Shown one piece after another: positions 23,301 through 35,200 of a stretch of 64,000 nt of DNA. Position 1 is the first letter of the stretch; each line of letters begins with the position of its first letter. Source of the DNA: Mixophyes australis (Eukaryota > Chordata > Amphibia > Anura > Limnodynastidae). A program made the position numbers and the translations under genes. The notes beneath the pieces are model-generated. The model worked only from the letters and a program-made list of their open reading frames with translations. It had not been told where the DNA came from and made no database searches. The stretch is from positions 77,557,423 to 77,621,422 of the forward strand of contig JAVHZZ010000010.1 of NCBI GenBank assembly GCA_036250195.1, written 5' to 3'.

Positions 23301-24770
23301 TAACGAATGCCCCTTCACCCCCAATAAAACAAAACCCCTTCCCCTGTAACTCATTCCCCTTCCTCTGTAACACATTCCCCTTCTCTTGTAACACATTCCC
23401 CTTCTCTTGTAACACACTCCCCTTCCCCTGTAACACATCCCCAATCCCCTGTAACACATCCCCATTCCCCTGTAACACATCCCCCTTTCCCTATAACACA
23501 TCTACCTTTCCAAAAACACTTCTCCCTTCCCCTGTAACACATTCCCCTTCCTCTGTAACACATTCCCCTTCTCTTGTAACACACTCCCCTTCCCCTGTAA
23601 CACATCCCCCTTTCTCTGTAACACATCGCCCTTTCCCTGTAACACATCCCCCATCCCATATAACATCCCCCACTTCTCCTGTAACACATCCCCTATAACA
23701 CGTCCCCTATAACAAATCACCTTTCCCTTGTAACATATCCCCATTTCCCTGTAACAGATCCCCAACAGATCCCCCTTTCACTGTAACACATGCCCCTTCG
23801 CATGTAACACATCCCTCTTGACCCCCTATAAAACAAAACCACTTCCCCTGTAACACATTACCCTTCCCCTGTAACACAGCCCCATCCCATGTAACACATC
23901 CCTCTTCCCCTGTAACACATCCCTCTTCCCCTGTAACACATACCCCTTTCCCTATAACACATACCCCTTTCCCTGTAACACATTACCCTTCCAATATATC
24001 ACATCCTCCTTCCCCTGTAACACATCCCCCTTTCCCTGTAACACATTCCTCTTTCCCTGTAACACAATCCCCTTCCCCTATAACACATCCCCCTTTCCCT
24101 GTAACACATTACCCTTTCCCTGTAACACATTTCTCTTTCCCTGTAACACAACCCCCTTCCCCTGGAACACAACCCCCCTTCCCTGTAACACATCTCCCTT
24201 CCCCTATAATACATTCCCCGTCTCCCTGTAACACATCCCCCTTCCCATGTAACACATTCCCCCTTCCCATGTAACACATTCCCCCTTCCCCTGTAAAACT
24301 TCCTCCTTCCCCTGTAAAACTTCCTCCTTCCCCTGTAACACATTCCCCTTCTGTGTAAAACATATCTCTTCCACTGTAACACATCCCCCTTCCCCTGTAG
24401 CATATTCCCCTTTCCCTTTAACACATCCCCCTTCCCCTGTAAAACTTCCTCCTTCCCCTGTAACACATTCCCCTTCCCCTGTAACACATCCCCCTTCTCC
24501 TATATCACATCCCTCTTCCCCAGTAACACATTCCCCCTTCCCGTGTAAAATTTCCTAATTCTCCTGTAATACATCACCCATGCCATATAACACATTCCCC
24601 TTCCCTTGTAAAACATCCCCCTTCCCCTGTAACACATCCCCCTTCCCCTGTAACACATCCCCCTTCCCCTGTAACACATCCCCCTTTCACTGTAACACAT
24701 CCCCCTTTCCCTGTAACACATCCCCCTTCCCCTGTAACACATTCCCCCTACCCCGATAACACATTACCCC
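17332..24770. repeat. Satellite A, array 3
   Basis: About 350 units of the 21-bp family from the end of spacer copy 2 to the abrupt junction with satellite B. It is rich in the longer TTCACCCCCTATAAAACAAAAC unit (about a dozen copies), which divides it into modules: about 18092/18303/18549, a triplicated module with CCTGTAATACAACCCCC at about 19742, 20162 and 20569, and a module near 21548-21760 repeated at about 22117-22330 and 23257-23490 (offsets 569 and 1140). GTAGCACAT sub-family runs sit at 20926-21240 and 22745-22928. Array 3 is more diverse than arrays 1 and 2, with few long homogeneous runs. Confidence 0.97.
20926..21240. repeat. Satellite A block, TTTCCCTGTAGCACAT type
   Basis: About fifteen consecutive units with GTAGCACAT in place of GTAACACAT. 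A second run of about nine lies at 22745-22928, where the last three units have ATCGCCC. Both runs are followed by the same ATTCTGCTTCCCC unit and then TTTCACCCCCTATAATAC, so one is a copy of the other that differs in unit number. Confidence 0.85.
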
Positions 24771-24955
24771 TGGCCCAGATGACCAGAAGAAGGCACACGA
24801 AAGCCAGAGTGGCCCAGATGACAGAAGAAGGCATTCGAAAGGCAAATTGGCCAGAGTGGCACTCGAAGGGCAGAGTGGCCCAGATGACCAGAAGAAGGCA
24901 CTCGAAAGCCAGAGTGGCCCAGATGACCAGAAGAAGGCACTCGAAAGACAAATTG
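24771..24955. repeat. Diverged left edge of satellite B
   Basis: The first four or so units carry changes not seen together elsewhere: GCACACGAAAG, a one-base loss in GATGACAGAAG, GCATTCGAAAGGCAAATTGG, a truncated unit CCAGAGTGGCACTCGAAGGGC, and AAAGACAAATTGG. From about 24960 the units become regular. Decay at the very edge of an array is expected where unequal exchange cannot replace units. Confidence 0.85.
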
Positions 24956-27100
24956 GCCCAGATGACCAGAAGAAGGCACTCGAAAGCCAGAGTGGCCCAG
25001 ATGACCAGAAGAAGGCACTCGAAAGCCAGAGTGGCCCAGATGACCAGAAGAAGGCACTCAAAAGCCAGAGTGGCCCAGATGACCAGAAGAAGGCACTCGA
25101 AAGCCAGAGTGGCCCAGATGACCAGAAGAAGGCACTCGAAAGCCAGAGTGGCCCAGATGACCAGAAGAAGGCACTCGAAAGCCAGAGTGGCCCAGATGAC
25201 CAGAAGAAGGCACTCGAAAGCCAGAGTGGCCCAGATGACAAGAAGAATGCACTCGAAAGCCAGAGTGGCCCAGATGACAAGAAGAATGCACTCGAAAGCC
25301 AGAGTGGCCCAGATGACCAGAAGAAGGCACTCGAAAGCCAGAGTGGCCCAGATAACCAGAAGAAGGCACTCGAAAGCCAGAGTGGCCCAGATAACCAGAA
25401 GAAGGCACTCGAAAGCCAGAGTGGCCCAGATGACCAGAAGAAGGCACTCGAAAGCCAGAGTGGCCCAGATGACCAGAAGAAGGCACTCGAAAGCCAGAGT
25501 GGCCCAGATGACCAGAAGAAGGCACTCGAAAGCCAGAGTGGCCCAGATGACCAGAAGAAGGCACTCGAAAGCCAGAGTGGCCCAGATGACCAGAAGAAGG
25601 CACTCGAAAGCCAGAGTGGCCCAGATGACCAGAAGAAGGCACTCGAAAGCCAGAGTGGCCCAGATGACCAGAAGAAGGCACTCGAAAGCCAGAGTGGCCC
25701 AGATGACCAGAAGAAGGCACTCGAAAGCCAGAGTGGCCCAGATGACCAGAAGAAGGCACTCGAAAGCCAGAGTGGCCCAGATGACCAGAAGAAGGCACTC
25801 GAAAGCCAGAGTGGCCCAGATGACCAGAAGAAGGCACTCGAAAGCCAGAGTGGCCCAGATGACCAGAAGAAGGCACTCGAAAGCCAGAGTGGCCCAGATG
25901 ACCAGAAGAAGGCACTCGAAAGCCAGAGTGGCCCAGATGACCAGAAGAAGGCACTCGAAAGCCAGAGTGGCCCAGATGACCAGAAGAAGGCACTCGAAAG
26001 CCAGAGTGGCCCAGATGACCAGAAGAAGGCACTCGAAAGCCAGAGTGGCCCAGATGACCAGAAGAAGGCACTCGAAAGCCAGAGTGGCCCAGATGACCAG
26101 AAGAAGGCACTCGAAAGCCAGAGTGGCCCAGATGACCAGAAGAAGGCACTCGAAAGCCAGAGTGGCCCAGATGACCAGAAGAAGGCACTCGAAAGCCAGA
26201 GTGGCCCAGATGACCAGAAGAAGGCACTCGAAAGCCAGAGTGGCCCAGATGACCAGAAGAAGGCACTCGAAAGCCAGAGTGGCCCAGATGACCAGAAGAA
26301 GGCACTCGAAAGCCAGAGTGGCCCAGATGACCAGAAGAAGGCACTCGAAAGCCAGAGTGGCCCAGATGACCAGAAGAAGGCACTCGAAAGCCAGAGTGGC
26401 CCAGATGACCAGAAGAAGGCACTCGAAAGCCAGAGTGGCCCAGATGACCAGAAGAAGGCACTCGAAAGCCAGAGTGGCCCAGATGACCAGAAGAAGGCAC
26501 TCGAAAGCCAGAGTGGCCCAGATGACCAGAAGAAGGCACTCGAAAGCCAGAGTGGCCCAGATGACCAGAAGAAGGCACTCGAAAGCCAGAGTGGCCCAGA
26601 TGACCAGAAGAAGGCACTCGAAAGCCAGAGTGGCCCAGATGACCAGAAGAAGGCACTCGAAAGCCAGAGTGGCCCAGATGACCAGAAGAAGGCACTCGAA
26701 AGCCAGAGTGGCCCAGATGACCAGAAGAAGGCACTCGAAAGCCAGAGTGGCCCAGATGACCAGAAGAAGGCACTCGAAAGCCAGAGTGGCCCAGATGACC
26801 AGAAGAAGGCACTCGAAAGCCAGAGTGGCCCAGATGACCAGAAGAAGGCACTCGAAAGCCAGAGTGGCCCAGATGACCAGAAGAAGGCACTCGAAAGCCA
26901 GAGTGGCCCAGATGACCAGAAGAAGGCACTCGAAAGCCAGAGTGGCCCAGATGACCAGAAGAAGGCACTCGAAAGCCAGAGTGGCCCAGATGACCAGAAG
27001 AAGGCACTCGAAAGCCAGAGTGGCCCAGATGATCAGAAGAAGGCACTCGAAAGGCAGAGTGGCCCAGATGACCAGAAGAAGGCACTCGAAAGCCAGAGTG

Positions 27101-28672
27101 CACAGAGTGGCACTCGAAAGCCAGAGTGGCCCAGATGACCAGAAGAAGGCACTCGAAAGCCAGAGTGCCCAGAGTGGCACTCGAAAGCCAGAGTGGCCCA
27201 GATGACCAGAAGAAGGCACTCGAAAGCCAGAGTGGCCCAGATGACCAGAAGAAGGCACTCGAAAGCCAGAGTGCCCAGAGTGGCACTCGAAAGCCAGAGT
27301 GGCCCAGATGACCAGAAGAAGGCACTCGAAAGCCAGAGTGGCCCAGATGACCAGAAGAAGGCACTCGAAAGCCAGAGTGGCCCAGATGACCAGAAGAAGG
27401 CACTCGAAAGCCAGAGTGGCCCAGATGACCAGAAGAAGGCACTCGAAAGCCAGAGTGGCCCAGATGACCAGAAGAAGGCACTCGAAAGCCAGAGTGGCCC
27501 AGATGACCAGAAGAAGGCACTCGAAAGCCAGAGTGGCCCAGATGACCAGAAGAAGGCACTCGAAAGCCAGAGTGGCCCAGATGACCAGAAGAAGGCACTC
27601 GAAAGCCAGAGTGGCCCAGATGACCAGAAGAAGGCACTCGAAAGCCAGAGTGGCCCAGATGACCAGAAGAAGGCACTCGAAAGCCAGAGTGGCCCAGATG
27701 ACCAGAAGAAGGCACTCGAAAGCCAGAGTGGCCCAGATGACCAGAAGAAGGCACTCGAAAGCCAGAGTGGCCCAGATGACCAGAAGAAGGCACTCGAAAG
27801 CCAGAGTGGCCCAGATGACCAGAAGAAGGCACTCGAAAGGCAGAGTGGCCCAGATGACCAGAAGAAGGCACTCGAAAGCCAGAGTGCACAGAGTGGCACT
27901 CGAAAGCCAGAGTGGCCCAGATGACCAGAAGAAGGCACTCGAAAGCCAGAGTGCCCAGAGTGGCACTCGAAAGCCAGAGTGGCCCAGATGACCAGAAGAA
28001 GGCACTCGAAAGCCAGAGTGGCCCAGATGACCAGAAGAAGGCACTCGAAAGCCAGAGTGCCCAGAGTGGCACTCGAAAGCCAGAGTGGCCCAGATGACCA
28101 GAAGAAGGCACTCGAAAGCCAGAGTGGCCCAGATGACCAGAAGAAGGCACTCGAAAGCCAGAGTGGCCCAGATGACCAGAAGAAGGCACTCGAAAGCCAG
28201 AGTGGCCCAGATGACCAGAAGAAGGCACTCGAAAGCCAGAGTGGCCCAGATGACCAGAAGAAGGCACTCGAAAGCCAGAGTGGCCCAGATGACCAGAAGA
28301 AGGCACTCGAAAGCCAGAGTGGCCCAGATGACCAGAAGAAGGCACTCGAAAGCCAGAGTGGCCCAGATGACCAGAAGAAGGCACTCGAAAGCCAGAGTGG
28401 CCCAGATGACCAGAAGAAGGCACTCGAAAGCCAGAGTGGCCCAGATGACCAGAAGAAGGCACTCGAAAGCCAGAGTGGCCCAGATGACCAGAAGAAGGCA
28501 CTCGAAAGCCAGAGTGGCCCAGATGACCAGAAGAAGGCACTCGAAAGCCAGAGTGGCCCAGATGACCAGAAGAAGGCACTCGAAAGCCAGAGTGGCCCAG
28601 ATGACCAGAAGAAGGCACTCGAAAGGCAGAGTGGCCCAGATGACCAGAAGAAGGCACTCGAAAGGCAGAGTG
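27101..28672. repeat. 786-bp tandem higher-order repeat, two copies
   Basis: The rare short unit containing GTGCACAGAGTGG occurs at 27101 and 27887. Each is followed by one 39-bp unit, a short unit, two 39-bp units, another short unit and then a long run of 39-bp units, with an AAAGGCAGAGTGG unit near the end of the run. 786 equals 18 units of 39 plus 3 of 28. After 28620 the second copy departs, having three successive AAAGGCAG units. Confidence 0.8.
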
Positions 28673-28814
28673 GCCCAGATGACCAGAAGAAGGCACTCGA
28701 AAGGCAGAGTGGCCCAGATGACCAGAAGAAGGCACTCGAAAGCCAGAGTGGCCCAGATGACCAGAAGAAGGCACTCGAAAGCCAGAGTGCCCAGAGTGGC
28801 ACTCGAAAGCCAGA

Positions 28815-31800
28815 GTGGCCAAGATGACCAGAAGAAGGCACTCGAAAGCCAGAGTGGCCCAGATGACCAGAAGAAGGCACTCGAAAGCCAGAGTGGCCCA
28901 GATGACCAGAAGAAGGCACTCGAAAGCCAGAGTGACCCAGATGACCAGAAGAAGGCACTCGAAAGCCAGAGTGGCCCAGATGACCAGAAGAAGGCACTCG
29001 AAAGCCAGAGTGGCCCAGATGACCAGAAGAAGGCACTCGAAAGCCAGAGTGGCCCAGATGACCAGAAGAAGGCACTCGAAAACCAGAGTGGCCCAGATGA
29101 CCAGAAGAAGGCACTCGAAAGGCAGAGTGGCCCAGATGACCAGAAGAAGGCACTCGAAAGCCAGAGTGCCCAGAGTGGCACTCGAAAGCCAGAGTGGCCC
29201 AGATGACCAGAAAAAGACACTCGAAAGCCAGAGTGCCCAGAGTGGCACTCGAAAGCCAGAGTGGCCCAGATGACCAGAAGAAGGCACTCGAAAGCCAGAG
29301 TGGCCCAGATGACCAGAAGAAGACACTCGAAAGCCAGCGTGCCCAGAGTGGCACTCGAAAGCCAGAGTGGCCCAGATGACCAGAAGAAGACACTCGAAAG
29401 CCAGAGTGCCCAGAGTGGCACTCGAAAGCCAGAGTGGCCCAGATGACCAGAAGAAGGCACTCGAAAGCCAGAGTGCCCAGAGTGGCACTCGAAAGCCAGA
29501 GTGGCCCAGATGACCAGAAGAAGGCACTCGAAAGCCAGAGTGGCCCAGATGACCAGAAGAAGGCACTCGAAAGCCAGAGTGGCCCAGATGACCAGAAGAA
29601 GGCACTCGAAAGCCAGAGTGGCCCAGATGACCAGAAGAAGGCACTCGAAAGCCAGAGTGGCCCAGATGACCAGAAGAAGGCACTCGAAAGCCAGAGTGGC
29701 CCAGATGACCAGAAGAAGGCACTCGAAAGCCAGAGTGGCCCAGATGACCAGAAGAAGGCACTCGAAAGCCAGAGTGGCCCAGATGACCAGAAGAAGGCAC
29801 TCGAAAGCCAGAGTGGCCCAGATGACCAGAAGAAGGCACTCGAAAGCCAGAGTGGCCCAGATGACCAGAAGAAGGCACTCGAAAGCCAGAGTGGCCCAGA
29901 TGACCAGAAGAAGGCACTCGAAAGCCAGAGTGGCCCAGATGACCAGAAGAAGGCACTCGAAAGCCAGAGTGGCCCAGATGACCAGAAGAAGGCACTCGAA
30001 AGCCAGAGTGGCCCAGATGACCAGAAGAAGGCACTCGAAAGCCAGAGTGGCCCAGATGACCAGAAGAAGGCACTCGAAAGCCAGAGTGGCCCAGATGACC
30101 AGAAGAAGGCACTCGAAAGCCAGAGTGGCCCAGATGACCAGAAGAAGGCACTCGAAAGCCAGAGTGGCCCAGATGACCAGAAGAAGGCACTCGAAAGCCA
30201 GAGTGGCCCAGATGACCAGAAGAAGGCACTCGAAAGCCAGAGTGGCCCAGATGACCAGAAGAAGGCACTCGAAAGCCAGAGTGGCCCAGATGACCAGAAG
30301 AAGGCACTCGAAAGCCAGAGTGCCCAGAGTGGCACTCGAAAGGCAGAGTGGCCCAGATGACCAGAAGAAGGCACTCGAAAGCCAGAGTGCCCAGAGTGGC
30401 ACTCGAAAGCCAGAGTGGCCCAGATGACCAGAAGAAGGCACTCGAAAGGCAGAGTGGCCCAGATGACCAGAAGAAGGCACTCGAAAGGCAGAGTGGCCCA
30501 GATGACCAGAAGAAGGCACTCGAAAGGCAGAGTGGCCCAGATGACCAGAAGAAGGCACTCGAAAGGCAGAGTGGCCCAGATGACCAGAAGAAGGCACTCG
30601 AAAGGCAGAGTGGCCCAGATGACCAGAAGAAGGCACTCGAAAGCCAGAGTGGCCCAGATGACCAGAAGAAGGCACTCGAAAGCCAGAGTGGCCCAGATGA
30701 CCAGAAGAAGGCACTCGAAAGCCAGAGTGGCCCAGATGACCAGAAGAAGGCACTCGAAAGCCAGAGTGACCCAGATGACCAGAAGAAGGCACTCGAAAGC
30801 CAGAGTGACCCAGATGACCAGAAGAAGGCACTCGAAAGCCAGAGTGACCCAGATGACCAGAAGAAGGCACTCGAAAGCCAGAGTGGCCCAGATGACCAGA
30901 AGAAGGCACTCGAAAGCCAGAGTGGCCCAGATGACCAGAAGAAGGCACTCGAAAGCCAGAGTGGCCCAGATGACCAGAAGAAGGCACTCGAAAGCCAGAG
31001 TGACCCAGATGACCAGAAGAAGGCACTCGAAAGCCAGAGTGACCCAGATGACCAGAAGAAGGCACTCGAAAGGCAGAGTGGCCCAGATGACCAGAAGAAG
31101 GCACTCGAAAGCCAGAGTGGCCCAGATGACCAGAAGAAGGCACTCGAAATCCAGAGTGCCCAGAGTGGCACTCGAAAGCCAGAGTGGCCCAGATGACCAG
31201 AAGAAGGCACTCGAAAGCCAGAGTGCCCAGATGACCAGAAGAAGGCACTCGAAATCCAGAGTGGCCCAGATGACCAGAAGAAGGCACTCGAAAGCCAGAG
31301 TGGCCCAGATGACCAGAAGAAGGCACTCGAAAGCCAGAGTGACCCAGATGACCAGAAGAAGGCACTCGAAAGCCAGAGTGGCCCAGATGACCAGAAGAAG
31401 GCACTCGAAAGCCAGAGTGACCCAGATGACCAGAAGAAGGCACTCGAAAGCCAGAGTGACCCAGATGACCAGAAGAAGGCACTCGAAAGGCAGAGTGGCC
31501 CAGATGACCAGAAGAAGGCACTCGAAAGGCAGAGTGGCCCAGATGACCAGAAGAAGGCACTCGAAAGCCAGAGTGACCCAGATGACCAGAAGAAGGCACT
31601 CGAAAGCCAGAGTGACCCAGATGACCAGAAGAAGGCACTCGAAAGGCAAAGTGGCCCAGATGACCAGAAGAAGGCACTCGAAAGGCAGAGTGGCCCAGAT
31701 GACCAGAAGAAGGCACTCGAAAGGCAGAGTGGCCCAGATGACCAGAAGAAGGCACTCGAAAGCCAGAGTGGCCCAGATGACCAGAAGAAGGCACTCGAAA

Positions 31801-34800
31801 GCCAGAGTGGCCCAGATGACCAGAAGAAGGCACTCGAAAGCCAGAGTGGCCCAGATGACCAGAAGAAGGCACTCGAAAGCCAGAGTGGCCCAGATGACCA
31901 GAAGAAGGCACTCGAAAGCCAGAGTGGCCCAGATGACCAGAAGAAGGCACTCGAAAGCCAGAGTGCCCAGATGACCAGAAGAAGGCACTCGGAAGCCAGA
32001 GTGGCCCAGATAACCAGAAGAAGGCACTCGAAAGGCAGAGTGGCCCAGATGACCAGAAGAAGGCACTCGAAAGCCAGAGTGCCCAGATGACCAGAAGAAG
32101 GCACTCGAAAGGCAGAGTGGCCCAGATGACCAGAAGAAGGCACTCGAAAGGCAGAGTGGCCCAGATGACCAGAAGAAGGCACTCGAAAGGCAGAGTGGCC
32201 CAGATGACCAGAAGAAGGCACTCGAAAGGCAGAGTGGCCCAGATGACCAGAAGAAGGCACTCGAAAGGCAGAGTGGCCCAGATGACCAGAAGAAGGCACT
32301 CGAAAGGCAGAGTGGCCCAGATGACCAGAAGAAGGCACTCGAAAGGCAGAGTGGCCCAGATGACCAGAAGAAGGCACTCGAAAGGCAGAGTGGCCCAGAT
32401 GACCAGAAGAAGGCACTCGAAAGGCAGAGTGGCCCAGATGACCAGAAGAAGGCACTCGAAAGGCAGAGTGGCCCAGATGACCAGAAGAAAGCACTCGAAA
32501 GGCAGAGTGGCCCAGATGACCAGAAGAAGGCACTCGAAAGGCAGAGTGGCCCAGATGACCAGAAGAAGGCACTCGAAAGGCAGAGTGGCCCAGATGACCA
32601 GAAGAAGGCACTCGAAAGGCAGAGTGGCCCAGATGACCAGAAGAAGGCACTCGAAAGCCAGAGTTGCCCAGATGACCAGAAGAAGGCACTCGAAAGGCAG
32701 AGTGGCCCAGATGACCAGAAGAAGGCACTCGAAAGCAGAGTGGCCCAGATGACCAGAAGAAGGCACTCGAAAGGCAGAGTGGCCCAGATGACCAGAAGAA
32801 GGCACTCGAAAGGCAGAGTGGCCCAGATGACCAGAAGAAGGCACTCGAAAGGCAGAGTGGCCCAGATGACCAGAAGAAGGCACTCGAAAGGCAGAGTGGC
32901 CCAGATGACCAGAAGAAGGCACTCGAAAGGCAGAGTGGCCCAGATGACCAGAAGAAGGCACTCGAAAGGCAGAGTGGCCCAGATGACCAGAAGAAGGCAC
33001 TCGAAAGGCAGAGTGGCCCAGATGACCAGAAGAAGGCACTCGAAAGGCAGAGTGGCCCAGATGACCAGAAGAAGGCACTCGAAAGCCAGAGTGCCCAGAG
33101 TGGCACTCGAAAGGCAGAGTGGCCCAGATGACCAGAAGAAGGCACTCGAAAGGCAGAGTGGCCCAGATGACCAGAAGAAGGCACTCGAAAGGCAGAGTGG
33201 CCCAGATGACCAGAAGAAGGCACTCGAAAGGCAGAGTGGTCCAGATGACCAGAAGAAGGCACTCGAAAGCCAGAGTGCCCAGAGTGGCACTCGAAAGCCA
33301 GAGTGGCCCAGATGACCAGAAGAAGGCACTCGAAAGCCAGAGTGGCCCAGATGACCAGAAGAAGGCACTCGAAAGCCAGAGTGGCCCAGATGACCAGAAG
33401 AAGGCACTCGAAAGCCAGAGTGGCCCAGATGACCAGAAGAAGGCACTCGAAAGCCAGAGTGGCCCAGATGACCAGAAGAAGGCACTCGAAAGCCAGAGTG
33501 GCCCAGATGACCAGAAGAAGGCACTCGAAAGCCAGAGTGGCCCAGATGACCAGAAGAAGGCACTCGAAAACCAGAGTGGCCCAGATGACCAGAAGAAGGC
33601 ACTCGAAAGCCAGAGTGGCCCAGATGACCAGAAGAAGGCACTCGAAAGCCAGAGTGCCCAGAGTGGCACTCGAAAGCCAGAGTGGCCCAGATGACCAGAA
33701 AAAGACACTCGAAAGCCAGAGTGCCCAGAGTGGCACTCGAAAGCCAGAGTGGCCCAGATGACCAGAAGAAGGCACTCGAAAGCCAGAGTGGCCCAGATGA
33801 CCAGAAGAAGACACTCGAAAGCCAGCGTGCCCAGAGTGGCACTCGAAAGCCAGAGTGGCCCAGATGACCAGAAGAAGACACTCGAAAGCCAGAGTGCCCA
33901 GAGTGGCACTCGAAAGCCAGAGTGGCCCAGATGACCAGAAGAAGGCACTCGAAAGCCAGAGTGCCCAGAGTGCACTCGAAAGCCAGAGTGGCCCAGATGA
34001 CCAGAAGAAGGCACTCGAAAGCCAGAGTGGCCCAGATGACCAGAAGAAGGCACTCGAAAGCCAGAGTGGCCCAGATGACCCAGAAGAAGGCACTCGAAAG
34101 CCAGAGTGGCCCAGATGACCAGAAGAAGGCACTCGAAAGCCAGAGTGGCCCAGATGACCAGAAGAAGGCACTCGAAAGCCAGAGTGGCCCAGATGACCAG
34201 AAGAAGGCACTCGAAAGCCAGAGTGGCCCAGATGACCAGAAGAAGGCACTCGAAAGCCAGAGTGGCCCAGATTACCAGAAGAAGGCACTCGAAAGCCAGA
34301 GTGGCCCAGATGACCAGAAGAAGGCACTCGAAAGCCAGAGTGGCCCAGATGACCAGAAGAAGGCACTCGAAAGCCAGAGTGGCCCAGATGACCAGAAGAA
34401 GGCACTCGAAAGCCAGAGTGGCCCAGATGACCAGAAGAAGGCACTCGAAAGCCAGAGTGGCCCAGATGACCAGAAGAAGGCACTCGAAAGCCAGAGTGGC
34501 CCAGATGACCAGAAGAAGGCACTCGAAAGCCAGAGTGGCCCAGATGACCAGAAGAAGGCACTCGAAAGCCAGAGTGGCCCAGATGACCAGAAGAAGGCAC
34601 TCGAAAGCCAGAGTGGCCCAGATGACCAGAAGAAGGCACTCGAAAGCCAGAGTGGCCCAGATGACCAGAAGAAGGCACTCGAAAGCCAGAGTGGCCCAGA
34701 TGACCAGAAGAAGGCACTCGAAAGCCAGAGTGGCCCAGATGACCAGAAGAAGGCACTCGAAAGCCAGAGTGCCCAGATGACCAGAAGAAGGCACTCGAAA

Positions 34801-34890
34801 GCCAGAGTGGCCCAGATGACCAGAAGAAGGCACTCGAAAGCCAGAGTGGCCCAGATGACCAGAAGAAGGCACTCGAAAGCCAGAGTGCCC
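28815..34890. repeat. Duplicated zone of satellite B with 4488-bp offset
   Basis: Private variants recur exactly 4488 bp apart: CTCGAAAACCAGAGTGG at 29075 and 33563, CCAGAAAAAGACACTCG at 29207 and 33695, and AAGCCAGCGTGCCC at 29331 and 33819. The arrangement of short units between them is the same. The matching part spans at least about 28.8-29.5 kb against 33.3-34.0 kb, and the run of regular units beyond both looks alike. Between the two lies the AAAGGCAG-rich zone. Confidence 0.8.
30425..33250. repeat. Satellite B sub-family zone, AAAGGCAGAGTGG type
   Basis: Most units here have AAAGGCAG instead of AAAGCCAG, a single C-to-G change. Consecutive runs occur at about 30440-30620, 32095-32640 and 32745-33060. 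A second sub-family, AGAGTGACCCAGATG, is interspersed at about 30768-31060 and 31335-31620. Single-base-loss units are at about 31227, 31967, 32084 and 32735. The zone is a patchwork of at least three sub-families. Confidence 0.85.
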
Positions 34891-35000
34891 AGAGTGGCAC
34901 TCGAAAGGCAGAGTGGGCCCAGATGACCAGAAAAGGCACTCGAAAGCCAGAGTGGCCCAGATGACCAGAAGAAGGCACTCGAAAGCCAGAGTGGCCGCAG

Positions 35001-35200
35001 NNNNNNNNNNNNNNNNNNNNNNNNNNNNNNNNNNNNNNNNNNNNNNNNNNNNNNNNNNNNNNNNNNNNNNNNNNNNNNNNNNNNNNNNNNNNNNNNNNNN
35101 NNNNNNNNNNNNNNNNNNNNNNNNNNNNNNNNNNNNNNNNNNNNNNNNNNNNNNNNNNNNNNNNNNNNNNNNNNNNNNNNNNNNNNNNNNNNNNNNNNNN
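35001..35200. other. Assembly gap (200 N)
   Basis: Exactly 200 unknown bases inside the most homogeneous part of satellite B. Reading the repeat phase across it, the last known bases (GCCGCAG) and the first known bases (AAGAAGGCACTC) would be in register if the missing length were 203 bp or differed from that by multiples of 39. A gap of 200 is not in phase, so its length is probably conventional. Sequence just left of the gap carries one-base indels (near 33970, 34080, 34914, 34930 and 34996), typical of low-quality contig ends. Confidence 0.97.

Noticed and set aside
1..24770. Telomeric repeat
   Set aside because: G-rich on one strand, but the unit is 21 bp and lacks TTAGGG or other known telomere repeats.
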